Origin: Micromonospora sp. C95 | Lineage (GTDB): Bacteria > Actinomycetota > Actinomycetes > Mycobacteriales > Micromonosporaceae | DNA: 64,000 bases | Direction: 5' to 3' | Assembly (NCBI RefSeq): GCF_018070465.1 | Contig: NZ_JAGPXT010000004.1 | Coordinates: 62,001-126,000 of the forward strand | Part shown: one piece after another, positions 8,103-15,915 of the stretch | Layout of the letters: every line of letters starts with the position of its first letter | How positions within the stretch are numbered: position 1 is the stretch's first letter | Notes under the pieces: generated by a model | Told to the model about the DNA's origin: nothing | The model's input: the letters and a program-made list of their open reading frames with translations, nothing else | Database searches by the model: none | Translations under genes and position numbers: made by a program

Positions 8103-9076
8103 GGAAGCGCGCGCTGCCGCGCCGGCCGGCGATCGGCCTCACCGAGCTGGGCTTCGGCGCGGCCCAGGGTGGCAACCTGTACCGGACGACCACGGACGAG
8201 GAGTTCGCCGCCGCGGTCGACACCGCCTGGGCGGCGGGCGTGCGGTACTTCGACACCGCGCCGCACTACGGTCTCGGGCTGTCCGAGCATCGCCTGGGCA
8301 GCGCGTTGCGGCACCGACCACGCGACGAGTACGTGGTGTCGACGAAGGTGGGGCGACTGCTGGAGCCGTCGCCGCAGGACGCGCACCGGCGCGACCCCGA
8401 GGGCTTCGACGTACCCGCGAGCCATCGCCGGGTGTGGGACTTCAGCCGCGACGGGGTGCGCCGGTGCATCGAAGCCAGCCTGGAGCGTACCGGCCTGGAT
8501 CGGATCGACATCGCCTACCTGCACGACCCCGACGACCACTGGGAGCAGGCCGCCGCCGAGGCCGTGCCCGCCCTTGCCGAGCTGCGCGACCAGGGCGTGG
8601 TTGGCGCGATCGGGGCCGGCATGAACCAGTCGGCGATGCTCGCCCGGTTCGTCCGGGAGACCGACGTGGACGTGATGATGTGCGCCGGCCGGTACACCCT
8701 GCTCGAACAGGGCGCGGCCGGCGACCTGTTGCCGCTCGCGCAGAGCCGGGGCGTGGGCGTGGTGATCGCCGGTGTCTACAACTCGGGACTGTTGTCCCGG
8801 GACCACCCGCCCGTTGACTCGTTCTACAACTACCAGCAGGCGCCGCCGGAGCTGATCGACCGGGCGCGCCGGATCGCCGAGGTCTGCGACGCGCACGGTG
8901 TCACCCTGCCGGAGGCGGCACTGGCCTTCGTCCGTCGGCATCCGGCCGTGGTATCGACGGTGGTCGGTGTCCGCAACGGCACGCAGATGGCGGAGACCGT
9001 ACGGCGCTCGGCGGCGGTGGTGCCCGATGAGCTGTGGCAGTCGCTGGCCAGCGCCGGGCTGCTCCGGGCAGGATGA
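8099..9076 (+). CDS. Aldo/keto reductase, aldose 1-dehydrogenase type
   Basis: A 325-aa AKR barrel with the full catalytic tetrad: D52 (FDTAPHYG), Y57, K83 (STKVG) and H142 (YLHDPD). The pattern FDTAPHYGLGLSEHRLG is characteristic of the D-threo-aldose/L-fucose 1-dehydrogenase branch, which oxidises the sugar to its 1,5-lactone with NAD(P)+. ATGA overlap with the lactonase gene. As the first enzyme of the pathway it would act before the lactonase, the dehydratase and the SDR. Last gene of the operon; a strong stem-loop follows at 9094. Confidence 0.88.
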   Translation: MRKRALPRRPAIGLTELGFGAAQGGNLYRTTTDEEFAAAVDTAWAAGVRYFDTAPHYGLGLSEHRLGSALRHRPRDEYVVSTKVGRLLEPSPQDAHRRDPEGFDVPASHRRVWDFSRDGVRRCIEASLERTGLDRIDIAYLHDPDDHWEQAAAEAVPALAELRDQGVVGAIGAGMNQSAMLARFVRETDVDVMMCAGRYTLLEQGAAGDLLPLAQSRGVGVVIAGVYNSGLLSRDHPPVDSFYNYQQAPPELIDRARRIAEVCDAHGVTLPEAALAFVRRHPAVVSTVVGVRNGTQMAETVRRSAAVVPDELWQSLASAGLLRAG

Positions 9077-9093
9077 CCGCTGCGCACGTCCCG

Positions 9094-9132
9094 GGTCGGG
9101 ACCGGCTCCGCTGCTCGGAACCGATCCCGACC
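9094..9132. terminator. Stem-loop terminator between convergent genes
   Basis: A 16-bp arm at 9094-9109 pairs with 9117-9132 with two mismatches around a 7-base loop. It sits between the AKR stop (9076) and the stop of the convergent ThuA-domain gene (9167), so it can serve both strands. No U-tract, as is common in actinomycetes. Confidence 0.6.
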
Positions 9133-9166
9133 GAGGCGTCCTTGACGGTCGCGGTGGTCGCGACGG

Positions 9167-12100
9167 TCAGGCCAGGCTGAACCGCCACTGCTGGTTGGTG
9201 CCGCTGTGGCAGGTCCACTGCAACAGGCGGGCACCGTCGGTGGTGGCACCACCGTTGACATCGATGCAGAGCCCGCTCAGCACGCTCTTCACCGTGTAGA
9301 CCCCGGTGGTACCGGTGGACGCGACGGTGAACTTCTGCTGGTTGCCGTTGTTGCAGGTGGCCTGCTGGAGGAAGGCGCCGGGGGTGGTGGAGCCACCGGT
9401 GACCTCCGCGCACTTGTTGCTGTGCACGGCCCGGAGATAGACGGCGCCGCCACCGGCGTCGACCGCCTGCCACTTCTGGTTGTTGCCACCGGTGGACGCC
9501 CACTGGTGGATCTGCGCGCCGTCGGCGGTGGAGACACCGCTGACGTCCATCAGCTTGTTGCTGTGCTGTGCGGTGAGCGTCCACGTGCGGCCGGCTATCC
9601 CGCCCCCGCTGTCACCGACGCCCACTCCCGGACCACCGAAGGTGTGCGAGTCGAGGTCGAACCAGTTGTTGGCGCTGTTCTTGAACACCAGGTACAGGGT
9701 GTGGGTGCCGGCGAGGGGCGTGACGTTCACCGGCGGCGTGGACTGGTAGTTGTCCCAGCCGCCGGTGCTCGGCACCGGAGTGGTGGCCAGCAGCGTGCCG
9801 GTCGGCGATCCGGCCCGCAACTCGATCGATCCGCCGCCGGAGGGCGACGACAGCCGGTAGCTCACGGTGTTGATGCCGGACAGGCTCATCGGGGTGAACG
9901 CCACCCAGTCGTTGTTGGAGATGTCCCCGATGCGCTTGCCGCTCTCCGCGCCAGCCTGGTCGATGACCCGGGTGCCGGACTGACTGCTGTAGTACTCGGC
10001 CTGCTTGTGCTTGGGTTGGAGGATCACCTGGGCACGGCCGGTGAGTGGGGCTGCGCCGCCCGCGCCACCGTTGTCGGTGTACCGCGCGTTGAGCACGTAG
10101 AACAGGTTGGCGCCGTCCGGGTGCCCGCCGAGCAGGTCGGTGGGGATGGTCCCGGAACAGCCGGCGTAGTCGGTGGTCTCGTGCGCGTGGTCGTCGTGCC
10201 CGAGCGCCGGGTTGAGGAAGACCTTGCTGCAGTCGATCGCCGCGCCGCCCGGGTCGGTGACGGTGATCTGGTACGACACCCGGTCGCCGAAGGTGAGCAT
10301 GCCACCGTTGGCCGGCGTGGTGATGGTGACCACCGGAGCGGTGTTGCCGACGGTGATCGGCACGTTGGCGAAGGCGGTCTTGCCCGAGCTGTCGGTGACC
10401 TTCAGCTGCGCCGTGTAGTTGCCGTTGCTGGTGTAGACCTTCGACGGGTTGGCCGCCGTCGAGGTGGTGCCGTCGCCGAACGTCCACTGGTAGCTGATCG
10501 TGTCACCGGGGTCGGGATCGGCCGACCCGGCGCTGGAGAACTGCACGGTCAACGGGGCGTTGCCGCTGGTCGGCGTGCCGGTGGCCTTGGCGATCGGTGA
10601 CCGGCCACCCTGGACGTAGTCGATCCGGTAGAGACCGGAGTCGCTGTTGCCGCCACCGAAGTTGGTGCCCCACTCCAGCAGGTAGAGCGAGCCGTCCGGG
10701 CCGAACTCGAGGTCCATCGGGCTGTTGAACCGGGTGCCGGGCAGGAACGGGTTGGTCCGGGTGACCGCGGACGCCGAGTCGAAGTGCATCTCCTTGATGT
10801 AGTCACGCGACCACTCGTAGAAGAAGTGCACGCCGTCGTAGTACGGCGGGAACTTGGTCGCCGACGGGTTCTCCGGGTCGTAGCGGTAGACCGGTCCGCC
10901 CATCGGTGCCGAGCCGCCCGAGCCCACCTCCGGGAAGTTCTGCGACGCGCCGTAGCCGTACCACAGGTTGGGTGCGACGACCGGCCGGAGGTTGGTCAGG
11001 CCGGTGTTGTTGGGCGAGTTGTTGACCGGTGCGGCGCAGTTGAATTTGGCACCGACCTGGCCGGTGTCCGGGTTGTACGGCGCGTACGGCTGGTTGTCGC
11101 CGTGGCAGAACGGCCAGCCGTAGTTGCCCGGCGTCTTGATCACGTTGAGTTCGACGAGGCCCTCGGGGCCCCGGTTGGTGGTCGGCGGGTTCCGGTCCGG
11201 TCCGTAGTCGGCCAGGTAGACCCAGCCGTTGGCCGGGTCGATGGAGAAGCGGAACGGGTTGCGGAAGCCCATCGCGTAGATCTCGGGCCGGGTCTGCGCC
11301 GTCCCCTGGGGGTAGAGGTTGCCCGACGGCACGGTGTAGCCACCGCCGGCGGAGGGGCGGAGGCGCAGCAGCTTGCCGCGCAGGTCGTTGGTGTTGCCGG
11401 CGGTACGCGCCGAGTCGAGCATGTGCTTGCCCGGGCGCCAGTCCAGCGGGGCGTAGCCCTGCCAGTTCGGGTCGAGATTCGGCGCGACGTCGTCGCCGGT
11501 GCCGATGTAGAGGTTGCCGTCGGGCCCGAAGGCGATGTACCCACCGGTGTGGCCCGGCTCGGGGTACGTCCGGTCCCGGTAGGCCGGGATGTCGATGATG
11601 GTCACCCCGCTGGACATGTTCAACGTGTCGCCGTTGAGCGTGTAGCGGGAGACCCGGTTGACGTCGGTCGAGCTGCTGGCCGGCGCGTGGTACAGGTACA
11701 CGTACCCGTTGCTGGCGAAGTCCGGGTCCAGGGCCAGCCCGGTCAGCCCGTCCTCACCGCCGGTGTAGACGCTGAGCGTGCCGGCGGTCACGGTGCTGTT
11801 GGTGCTCGGCTTGAAGATCTTGACCTGGCCGCCACGCTGGACGTAGAGCACCCGCCCATCGGGCGCCACCGCCAGCGCCATCGGGTCGACGGTGTTGCTG
11901 TCGAGGGTCCGCTTCTCGAAGTTGCCCCAGACGGTGCCACCACAGTCGCCCGGCTCGTTGCCGGCGGCCCACTTCACGCCGCCGAGGACATGGTTGCGGA
12001 AGTGGGTCTCGCTGTAGGACGCCGCGGCGTGGCCCATCGCGGTGGCCCAGACCCGGCCACCGCCGGTGTTCCGGCACCAGGAGATCGGGTGGTCGGAGCC

Positions 12101-12715
12101 CATCGCCCGGGGGCCCGGGTTGTACGTGCGTTCGTCGGCGGTGACCAGGACGTGCACCTCACCGCGCGGGTTCTTGTCGAAGTTGTACCACTCCTCGCTG
12201 CGGTTCCAGCGATCCGGCAGGCTGGCCGTCGACGGGTGCTTCTTGTCGGCGACGATTGCGGTGCCGGGCAGGACGCCGGGGGAGTGCTCCGGCATGTGCG
12301 CACCCGCGTTGATGGTCTGGTCCCACCAGGGGTATTCGCCCTCGATCCCCATGTCGGTGGCGTTGTGGATGGCCACGATGCCCTTGCCGCTGGCCAGGTA
12401 GCCCTCCACCGCCTGGCGTTGGCTGGCCGAGGTCCACACCATGCCGGACGTCTGGAACATGATCAGGACATCGAAGGTGGCCAGGTTCGCTGCGGTGAAG
12501 ACGCTGGAGTCCTCACTGTGTACCAGTTCGAAATTGTCGGACGCGGCCTGCTGCTGAAACATCGAGACCCCGGCCGGGATCGAGTCGTGCCGGTAGCCGG
12601 TGGTCTTGGTGAACAACAGGGCGCGGAACTCCGGAGCCGCTGATGCCGGCTGGACCAGCGCGAGCGCCAGTAACAGACCGGTGATCAGTCCGATGATGGC
12701 TGTCTTACGACGCAT
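9167..12715 (-). CDS. Secreted ThuA / PQQ-type sugar dehydrogenase / PKD / CBM / ricin-B protein
   Basis: An 1182-aa exported multidomain protein. Signal peptide 1-27 (ends QPASA-AP). Residues 30-250: ThuA-like trehalose-utilisation domain (class I glutamine-amidotransferase-like fold). About 265-700: glucose/sorbosone dehydrogenase beta-propeller (GLALDPDF, YIAFGPDGNLYIGTGD, GFRNPFRFSIDP). 705-790: PKD domain. 792-900: Ig-like stretch. 905-1027: jelly-roll CBM6-like domain (WVAFTPMSLSGINTVSYR). 1045-1182: ricin-B trefoil with QKW/QKF/QQW repeats. It probably oxidises or trims a glycan to which the lectin and CBM tether it. The same set of domains is known in secreted actinobacterial proteins of unknown substrate. 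Start at ATG 12715 has GAGGAG upstream; 53 upstream in-frame codons lack a signal peptide. Confidence 0.88.
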   Translation of the reverse strand: MRRKTAIIGLITGLLLALALVQPASAAPEFRALLFTKTTGYRHDSIPAGVSMFQQQAASDNFELVHSEDSSVFTAANLATFDVLIMFQTSGMVWTSASQRQAVEGYLASGKGIVAIHNATDMGIEGEYPWWDQTINAGAHMPEHSPGVLPGTAIVADKKHPSTASLPDRWNRSEEWYNFDKNPRGEVHVLVTADERTYNPGPRAMGSDHPISWCRNTGGGRVWATAMGHAAASYSETHFRNHVLGGVKWAAGNEPGDCGGTVWGNFEKRTLDSNTVDPMALAVAPDGRVLYVQRGGQVKIFKPSTNSTVTAGTLSVYTGGEDGLTGLALDPDFASNGYVYLYHAPASSSTDVNRVSRYTLNGDTLNMSSGVTIIDIPAYRDRTYPEPGHTGGYIAFGPDGNLYIGTGDDVAPNLDPNWQGYAPLDWRPGKHMLDSARTAGNTNDLRGKLLRLRPSAGGGYTVPSGNLYPQGTAQTRPEIYAMGFRNPFRFSIDPANGWVYLADYGPDRNPPTTNRGPEGLVELNVIKTPGNYGWPFCHGDNQPYAPYNPDTGQVGAKFNCAAPVNNSPNNTGLTNLRPVVAPNLWYGYGASQNFPEVGSGGSAPMGGPVYRYDPENPSATKFPPYYDGVHFFYEWSRDYIKEMHFDSASAVTRTNPFLPGTRFNSPMDLEFGPDGSLYLLEWGTNFGGGNSDSGLYRIDYVQGGRSPIAKATGTPTSGNAPLTVQFSSAGSADPDPGDTISYQWTFGDGTTSTAANPSKVYTSNGNYTAQLKVTDSSGKTAFANVPITVGNTAPVVTITTPANGGMLTFGDRVSYQITVTDPGGAAIDCSKVFLNPALGHDDHAHETTDYAGCSGTIPTDLLGGHPDGANLFYVLNARYTDNGGAGGAAPLTGRAQVILQPKHKQAEYYSSQSGTRVIDQAGAESGKRIGDISNNDWVAFTPMSLSGINTVSYRLSSPSGGGSIELRAGSPTGTLLATTPVPSTGGWDNYQSTPPVNVTPLAGTHTLYLVFKNSANNWFDLDSHTFGGPGVGVGDSGGGIAGRTWTLTAQHSNKLMDVSGVSTADGAQIHQWASTGGNNQKWQAVDAGGGAVYLRAVHSNKCAEVTGGSTTPGAFLQQATCNNGNQQKFTVASTGTTGVYTVKSVLSGLCIDVNGGATTDGARLLQWTCHSGTNQQWRFSLA

Positions 12716-12939
12716 GCCGTCTCCTCGTCGGGTGGAGCAACAGGGGGCGCGACCACGAGTCCGGTCGCCTCCCACGGCACGTCGGATGGTGCCGGGTGGC
12801 ACGACGGGATGCGCGCTGGTCGTCGCGCGGTTCGTCGCACCGACGTGACGCTGCGGGATGTAACGCAGAGTCACGCCCGAGTGGGTTCCGGGCCCCGTGA
12901 CGCAAGGAGCCTAATTGGTGTTGATATGGACATAAATTG

Positions 12940-12955
12940 ATGTTAGCGACAACAT
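12940..12955. promoter_or_regulatory. LacI-type operator candidate
   Basis: ATGTTAGCGACAACAT is a 16-bp near-palindrome of the form ATGTTnnCGnnAACAT. A central CG inside an even palindrome is the hallmark of LacI-family operators. It lies 225 bp upstream of the ThuA-domain gene and 283 bp upstream of the CUT2 ATPase; on the minus strand TTGTCG within it could be a -35 element. No LacI gene is present in the window. Confidence 0.5.
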
Positions 12956-13078
12956 GGATGGGACTGATCATGGGCACCCGTGTTCCCCAGTGGACCCGAC
13001 CTGGCGTCGTTGCCGGCCACCAGCCCGGTCGAGAGTCCGGGAAGATCGGGGATTGCGTACCCATCCCCGAGCATCTAT

Positions 13079-13094
13079 CTTCATACGTGTGATG
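13079..13094. promoter_or_regulatory. 16-bp palindrome upstream of the CUT2 operon
   Basis: CTTCATACGTGTGATG differs at two positions from the perfect palindrome CATCATACGTATGATG; the site at 19029-19044 differs at one. It lies 144 bp upstream of the CUT2 ATPase start. A shared regulator for both loci is inferred, possibly the FadR-type protein at 156-926. Confidence 0.55.
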
Positions 13095-13238
13095 TTTCGG
13101 TCATGTCAAGCGAAAGTTTGAGCACGACAACAGGAAGCTTCGCTTCCGATAACTAAAGCCAGGTGACCGGCCGGTCTTGAGCGAATTCTGAGGTGGCACA
13201 CCGATGCCCTTGGCGATTACTATCCGTGAGGATTCTTG

Positions 13239-14744
13239 ATGTCAGTTCCACCCCCGGCGCTGCTGACCCTGCGGGGCATCAGCAAGTCCTTCTTCGGGGT
13301 ACGCGTCCTCGACGGTGTCGACCTCGACGTGGCTCCGGGCGAGGTGCACGCCGTGGTGGGGGAGAACGGTGCCGGCAAGTCCACCCTGATGAAGATCGTC
13401 TCGGGCGGCTACGCCCCGGACGGCGGCACCGTCGAGTTCGCCGGCCGTCCCCGCGTGTTCGGCGGCCCACGGGACGCGCAGCGGGCCGGCATCGGCATCA
13501 TCCACCAGGAGTTCAACCTCCTGCCCGAACGCACCGTCGCGGAGAACGTGTACCTGGGCCATGAGCCGAGGCGGCGCGGACTCGTCGACCGGCGACAGAT
13601 GCTCAGCCGGACCCGGGAACTGCTCACCACCATCGGCGAGACGCAACTGCCCGTCGAGGCCGTGGTGGGCCGCCTCGGGGTCGCCCAGCAGCAGGTGGTG
13701 GAGATCGCCAAGGCGCTCGCTCTGGACGCGCGCCTGCTCATCATGGACGAGCCCACCGCCGCGCTCGCCGACCACGAGGTCGAACTGCTCTACGGCCTGG
13801 TACGACGGCTGCAACAGCAGGGCATCGGCCTGCTCTACGTCTCGCACCGGTTGACCGAGGTCTTCGACCTCTCCGATCGGATCACCGTCCTCAAGGACGG
13901 GCGGCTGGTACGGACGATGCGTACCGCCGACGCCACGGCCGAGGACGTGGTGCGCCAGATGGTCGGTCGGGAACTGTCCAGCTACTACCCGGACCGGGCC
14001 GCTTCCGCAGACCTCGGCGCGGTCCGGCTCACCGTGCGCGGTGGCGGCAATCGGAAACTACGCGATGTCGACCTGGCCCTGCGCGCCGGTGAGGTGCTGG
14101 GGATCGGCGGCCTGCAGGGCTCCGGGCGATCGGCGCTGGCCCGCGCGCTGTTCGGAGTGGAACCGTTCACCTCCGGCGTGGTCACGATCGACGGTAAACC
14201 GGTCCGGCTGCGCTCACCGCGCGCGGCGACGCGGGCCGGCCTCGCGTACGTCAGCGAGGATCGCAAGGGCGAGGGCATCGTCGCCCGTCAGTCCGTGCTC
14301 GACAACGCCCTGCTCGCGAGCCGGGCGGTCGTCCCGGCCCGCTCGGGCCGCGCCGCGCGTACCGTGCGCGTCCGCGAGCTGCTCGCCGCGGTGGAGGTCC
14401 GGGCCGCCGGTGACGACCAGGAGATCCGCTTTCTGTCCGGCGGCAACCAGCAGAAGGTGGTGCTGGCCAGGTGGCTCGCGCTCGACCCGCTGATCCTGCT
14501 CTTCGACGAACCCACCCGGGGCATCGACGTGGGCGCGAAATCGGCGATCCACGATCTCGTCCGTCGGCTCGCCCGGGCGGGTGCGGCGGTACTGATGATC
14601 TCCTCCGAGCTGCCGGAGCTGCTCGGCATGAGTGACCGGACCCTCGTCATGCGCGACGGCCGCGTCGCCGGTGAGCTGCCCGCCGGCGCCACCGAGGAGG
14701 ACGTCCTCGCCCTGGCGGTCGGGACGGTACGGGAGGCGGCGTGA
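13239..14744 (+). CDS. CUT2 sugar ABC transporter, double ATP-binding subunit (RbsA/XylG type)
   Basis: A 501-aa cytoplasmic ATPase with two fused nucleotide-binding domains. Domain 1: Walker A GENGAGKST (41-49), signature region RLGVAQQQVVEIAKAL, Walker B LLIMDEPTAAL. Domain 2: degenerate Walker A GLQGSGRSAL, signature LSGGNQQKVVLARWL, Walker B LILLFDEPTRGID. The weak second P-loop is normal for this family. ATG 13239 is chosen with GAGG upstream; a TTG precedes it directly. Its TGA lies in a GTGA overlap with the first unit of an 80-bp tandem repeat. It energises the two permeases and binding protein downstream (ribose/xylose/rhamnose-class importers). Confidence 0.93.
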   Translation: MSVPPPALLTLRGISKSFFGVRVLDGVDLDVAPGEVHAVVGENGAGKSTLMKIVSGGYAPDGGTVEFAGRPRVFGGPRDAQRAGIGIIHQEFNLLPERTVAENVYLGHEPRRRGLVDRRQMLSRTRELLTTIGETQLPVEAVVGRLGVAQQQVVEIAKALALDARLLIMDEPTAALADHEVELLYGLVRRLQQQGIGLLYVSHRLTEVFDLSDRITVLKDGRLVRTMRTADATAEDVVRQMVGRELSSYYPDRAASADLGAVRLTVRGGGNRKLRDVDLALRAGEVLGIGGLQGSGRSALARALFGVEPFTSGVVTIDGKPVRLRSPRAATRAGLAYVSEDRKGEGIVARQSVLDNALLASRAVVPARSGRAARTVRVRELLAAVEVRAAGDDQEIRFLSGGNQQKVVLARWLALDPLILLFDEPTRGIDVGAKSAIHDLVRRLARAGAAVLMISSELPELLGMSDRTLVMRDGRVAGELPAGATEEDVLALAVGTVREAA

Positions 14745-14824
14745 GCGAGCGTAGCGAGCGAACCATCAGGCTCAGCAGCGTGGCGTCTCGCGCTGCCGCG
14801 GAGCGAAGCGAGGCGGCGGCGTGA
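14741..14824 (+). CDS. Possible 27-codon coupled mini-ORF 1 (repeat-encoded)
   Basis: GTG at 14741 overlaps the ATPase stop (GTGA); the frame encodes 27 residues beginning MSERSERTIRL and stops at 14822-14824. GGGAGG lies just upstream. It may be translated simply as a bridge that carries ribosomes from the ATPase to the permease. A function of the peptide itself is not suggested by its sequence (Ser/Arg/Glu/Ala-rich). Confidence 0.35.
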   Translation: MSERSERTIRLSSVASRAAAERSEAAA

Positions 14825-14904
14825 GCGAGCGTAGCGAGCGAACCATCAGGCTCAGCAGCGTGGCGTCTCGCGCTGCCGCGGAGCGAAGCGAGGCGGCGGC
14901 GTGA
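14821..14904 (+). CDS. Possible 27-codon coupled mini-ORF 2 (repeat-encoded)
   Basis: Identical in sequence to mini-ORF 1, in the next frame. Its GTG (14821) overlaps the stop of mini-ORF 1 and its TGA (14902-14904) overlaps the GTG start of the permease at 14901. GAGG lies about 9 bases before the start, inside the previous repeat unit. Confidence 0.35.
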   Translation: MSERSERTIRLSSVASRAAAERSEAAA

Positions 14905-15914
14905 GCGAGCGTAGCGAGCGAACCATCGGTCTCGGCGGCGGGAGCCTGCTCTCGCTGCGGCCTACCCGACGACCGGTACCGGGCGTGTTCGTGGCGCTGG
15001 CCATCACGCTGGCGGTCGGTTGGCTGGTCGTCATGATCGACGGCGGACAGCTGTTCAACCAGTCGACGACGGTGAGCCTGTTGCACGTCGCCGCCGGACT
15101 GGGTCTCGTCGCGGTCGGGCAGACCCTGGTCATCCTCGGTGGTTCGCTCGACCTCTCGGTGGCGTACGTGATCAGCCTGAGCACCCTCGTCGCGGCCGAG
15201 ACGATGAACGGCCGCGACGGCACGCTGCTGCCCGCGATCGGCCTGGCGCTCGCGGTAAGCGCCGCGGTCGGGCTGCTCAACGGACTGCTCGTGACCCGGC
15301 TGCGGATCAACGCGTTCATCGCCACCCTCGGCGTCGGGCTGCTGCTCAAGGGATATCTCGACAACGGCTACGACGGGCCGGCCGGCAGCACCTCGCCGGG
15401 GCTCGTGCAGAGCCTGGGCTACCAGCGCATCGGCCCGGTACCGCTGTCCTTCCTGCTGCTGCTCGCCGTCACCGGAGCGTGCTGGTTCGCCCTGGCACGT
15501 ACCCGCTTCGGACACCACCTGGTCGCCGTCGGGGGTGATCCGGAGGTGGCCCGGCTCTCCGGCGTCCGCAACGAGCGGGTGCTGGTCATCGCCCACGTGC
15601 TCTGCTCGCTCTGCGCCGGACTCGCCGGGATCTACCTGGCCAGTCGGCTCGGCTCGGGTGCCCCTCGGGTGGGCACCGAGGGCCTCTACGACCTGGAGTC
15701 GATCGCCGCCGTGGTGATCGGTGGCACCGCTCTCGCCGGTGGCAAGGGCGGCGTCGCCGGCACGCTCGGCGGCGTGTTGCTGCTCGCCAGCATCGACGCC
15801 ATCTTCAACCAGCTCGAAGTGGACGCCTTCTTCAAGCAGGTCATCCGGGGCGCCATCATCATCGCCGCCGTGGCCGTCTACGCCCGTCGGGCCATGCGAA
15901 AGGCGGCCGTCTGA
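14901..15914 (+). CDS. CUT2 sugar ABC transporter permease 1 (RbsC family)
   Basis: A 337-aa membrane protein with about ten hydrophobic segments, BPD_transp_2 family. Typical features are GQTLVILGGSLDLSVAYVISLS and GGTALAGGKGGVAGTLGGVLLL near the C-terminus. The first eight or nine residues (MSERSERTI) come from the third, partial copy of the 80-bp repeat, so the repeat supplies its start codon. It would form the channel together with the next permease. Confidence 0.9.
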   Translation: MSERSERTIGLGGGSLLSLRPTRRPVPGVFVALAITLAVGWLVVMIDGGQLFNQSTTVSLLHVAAGLGLVAVGQTLVILGGSLDLSVAYVISLSTLVAAETMNGRDGTLLPAIGLALAVSAAVGLLNGLLVTRLRINAFIATLGVGLLLKGYLDNGYDGPAGSTSPGLVQSLGYQRIGPVPLSFLLLLAVTGACWFALARTRFGHHLVAVGGDPEVARLSGVRNERVLVIAHVLCSLCAGLAGIYLASRLGSGAPRVGTEGLYDLESIAAVVIGGTALAGGKGGVAGTLGGVLLLASIDAIFNQLEVDAFFKQVIRGAIIIAAVAVYARRAMRKAAV

Positions 15915-15915
15915 C

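Larger units (their letters stand above)
12716..13238. other. 523-bp divergent intergenic region
   Basis: This spacer separates the minus-strand ThuA-domain gene from the CUT2 operon. It has an unusually A/T-rich island (about 12910-12960) in a GC-rich window, a LacI-type operator candidate (12940-12955), a 16-bp palindrome (13079-13094), and a small hairpin GGAAGC-TTC-GCTTCC (13133-13147). I see no credible coding sequence. Confidence 0.7.
14741..14927 (+). repeat. 80-bp tandem repeat carrying coupled start/stop sites (2.3 copies)
   Basis: Units at 14741-14820 and 14821-14900 are identical over all 80 bp; a third partial unit runs 14901-14927. Each begins GTGAGCGAGCGTAGCGAGCG and ends GAGGCGGCGGC. 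Each unit starts with a GTG whose reading frame (27 codons) ends in the TGA that overlaps the GTG of the next unit. Because 80 = 3x26+2, the frame slips by exactly what a GTGA overlap needs. MSERSER-type repeats at gene starts are familiar in Micromonosporaceae genomes; the tandem, coupled arrangement is what stands out here. Confidence 0.9.

Noticed and set aside
10784..12643. Long plus-strand reading frame (619 codons) opposite the ThuA/dehydrogenase gene
   Set aside because: It is a mirror frame in GC-rich coding DNA: Arg/Gly/Val/His-rich, no domains, no ribosome-binding site, and the opposite strand has clear domains and a signal peptide.
14741..14927. The 80-bp repeat considered as a CRISPR-like or insertion-sequence remnant
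   Set aside because: Units are directly adjacent without spacers, there are no terminal inverted repeats or transposase fragments, and the ends coincide with start/stop overlaps.
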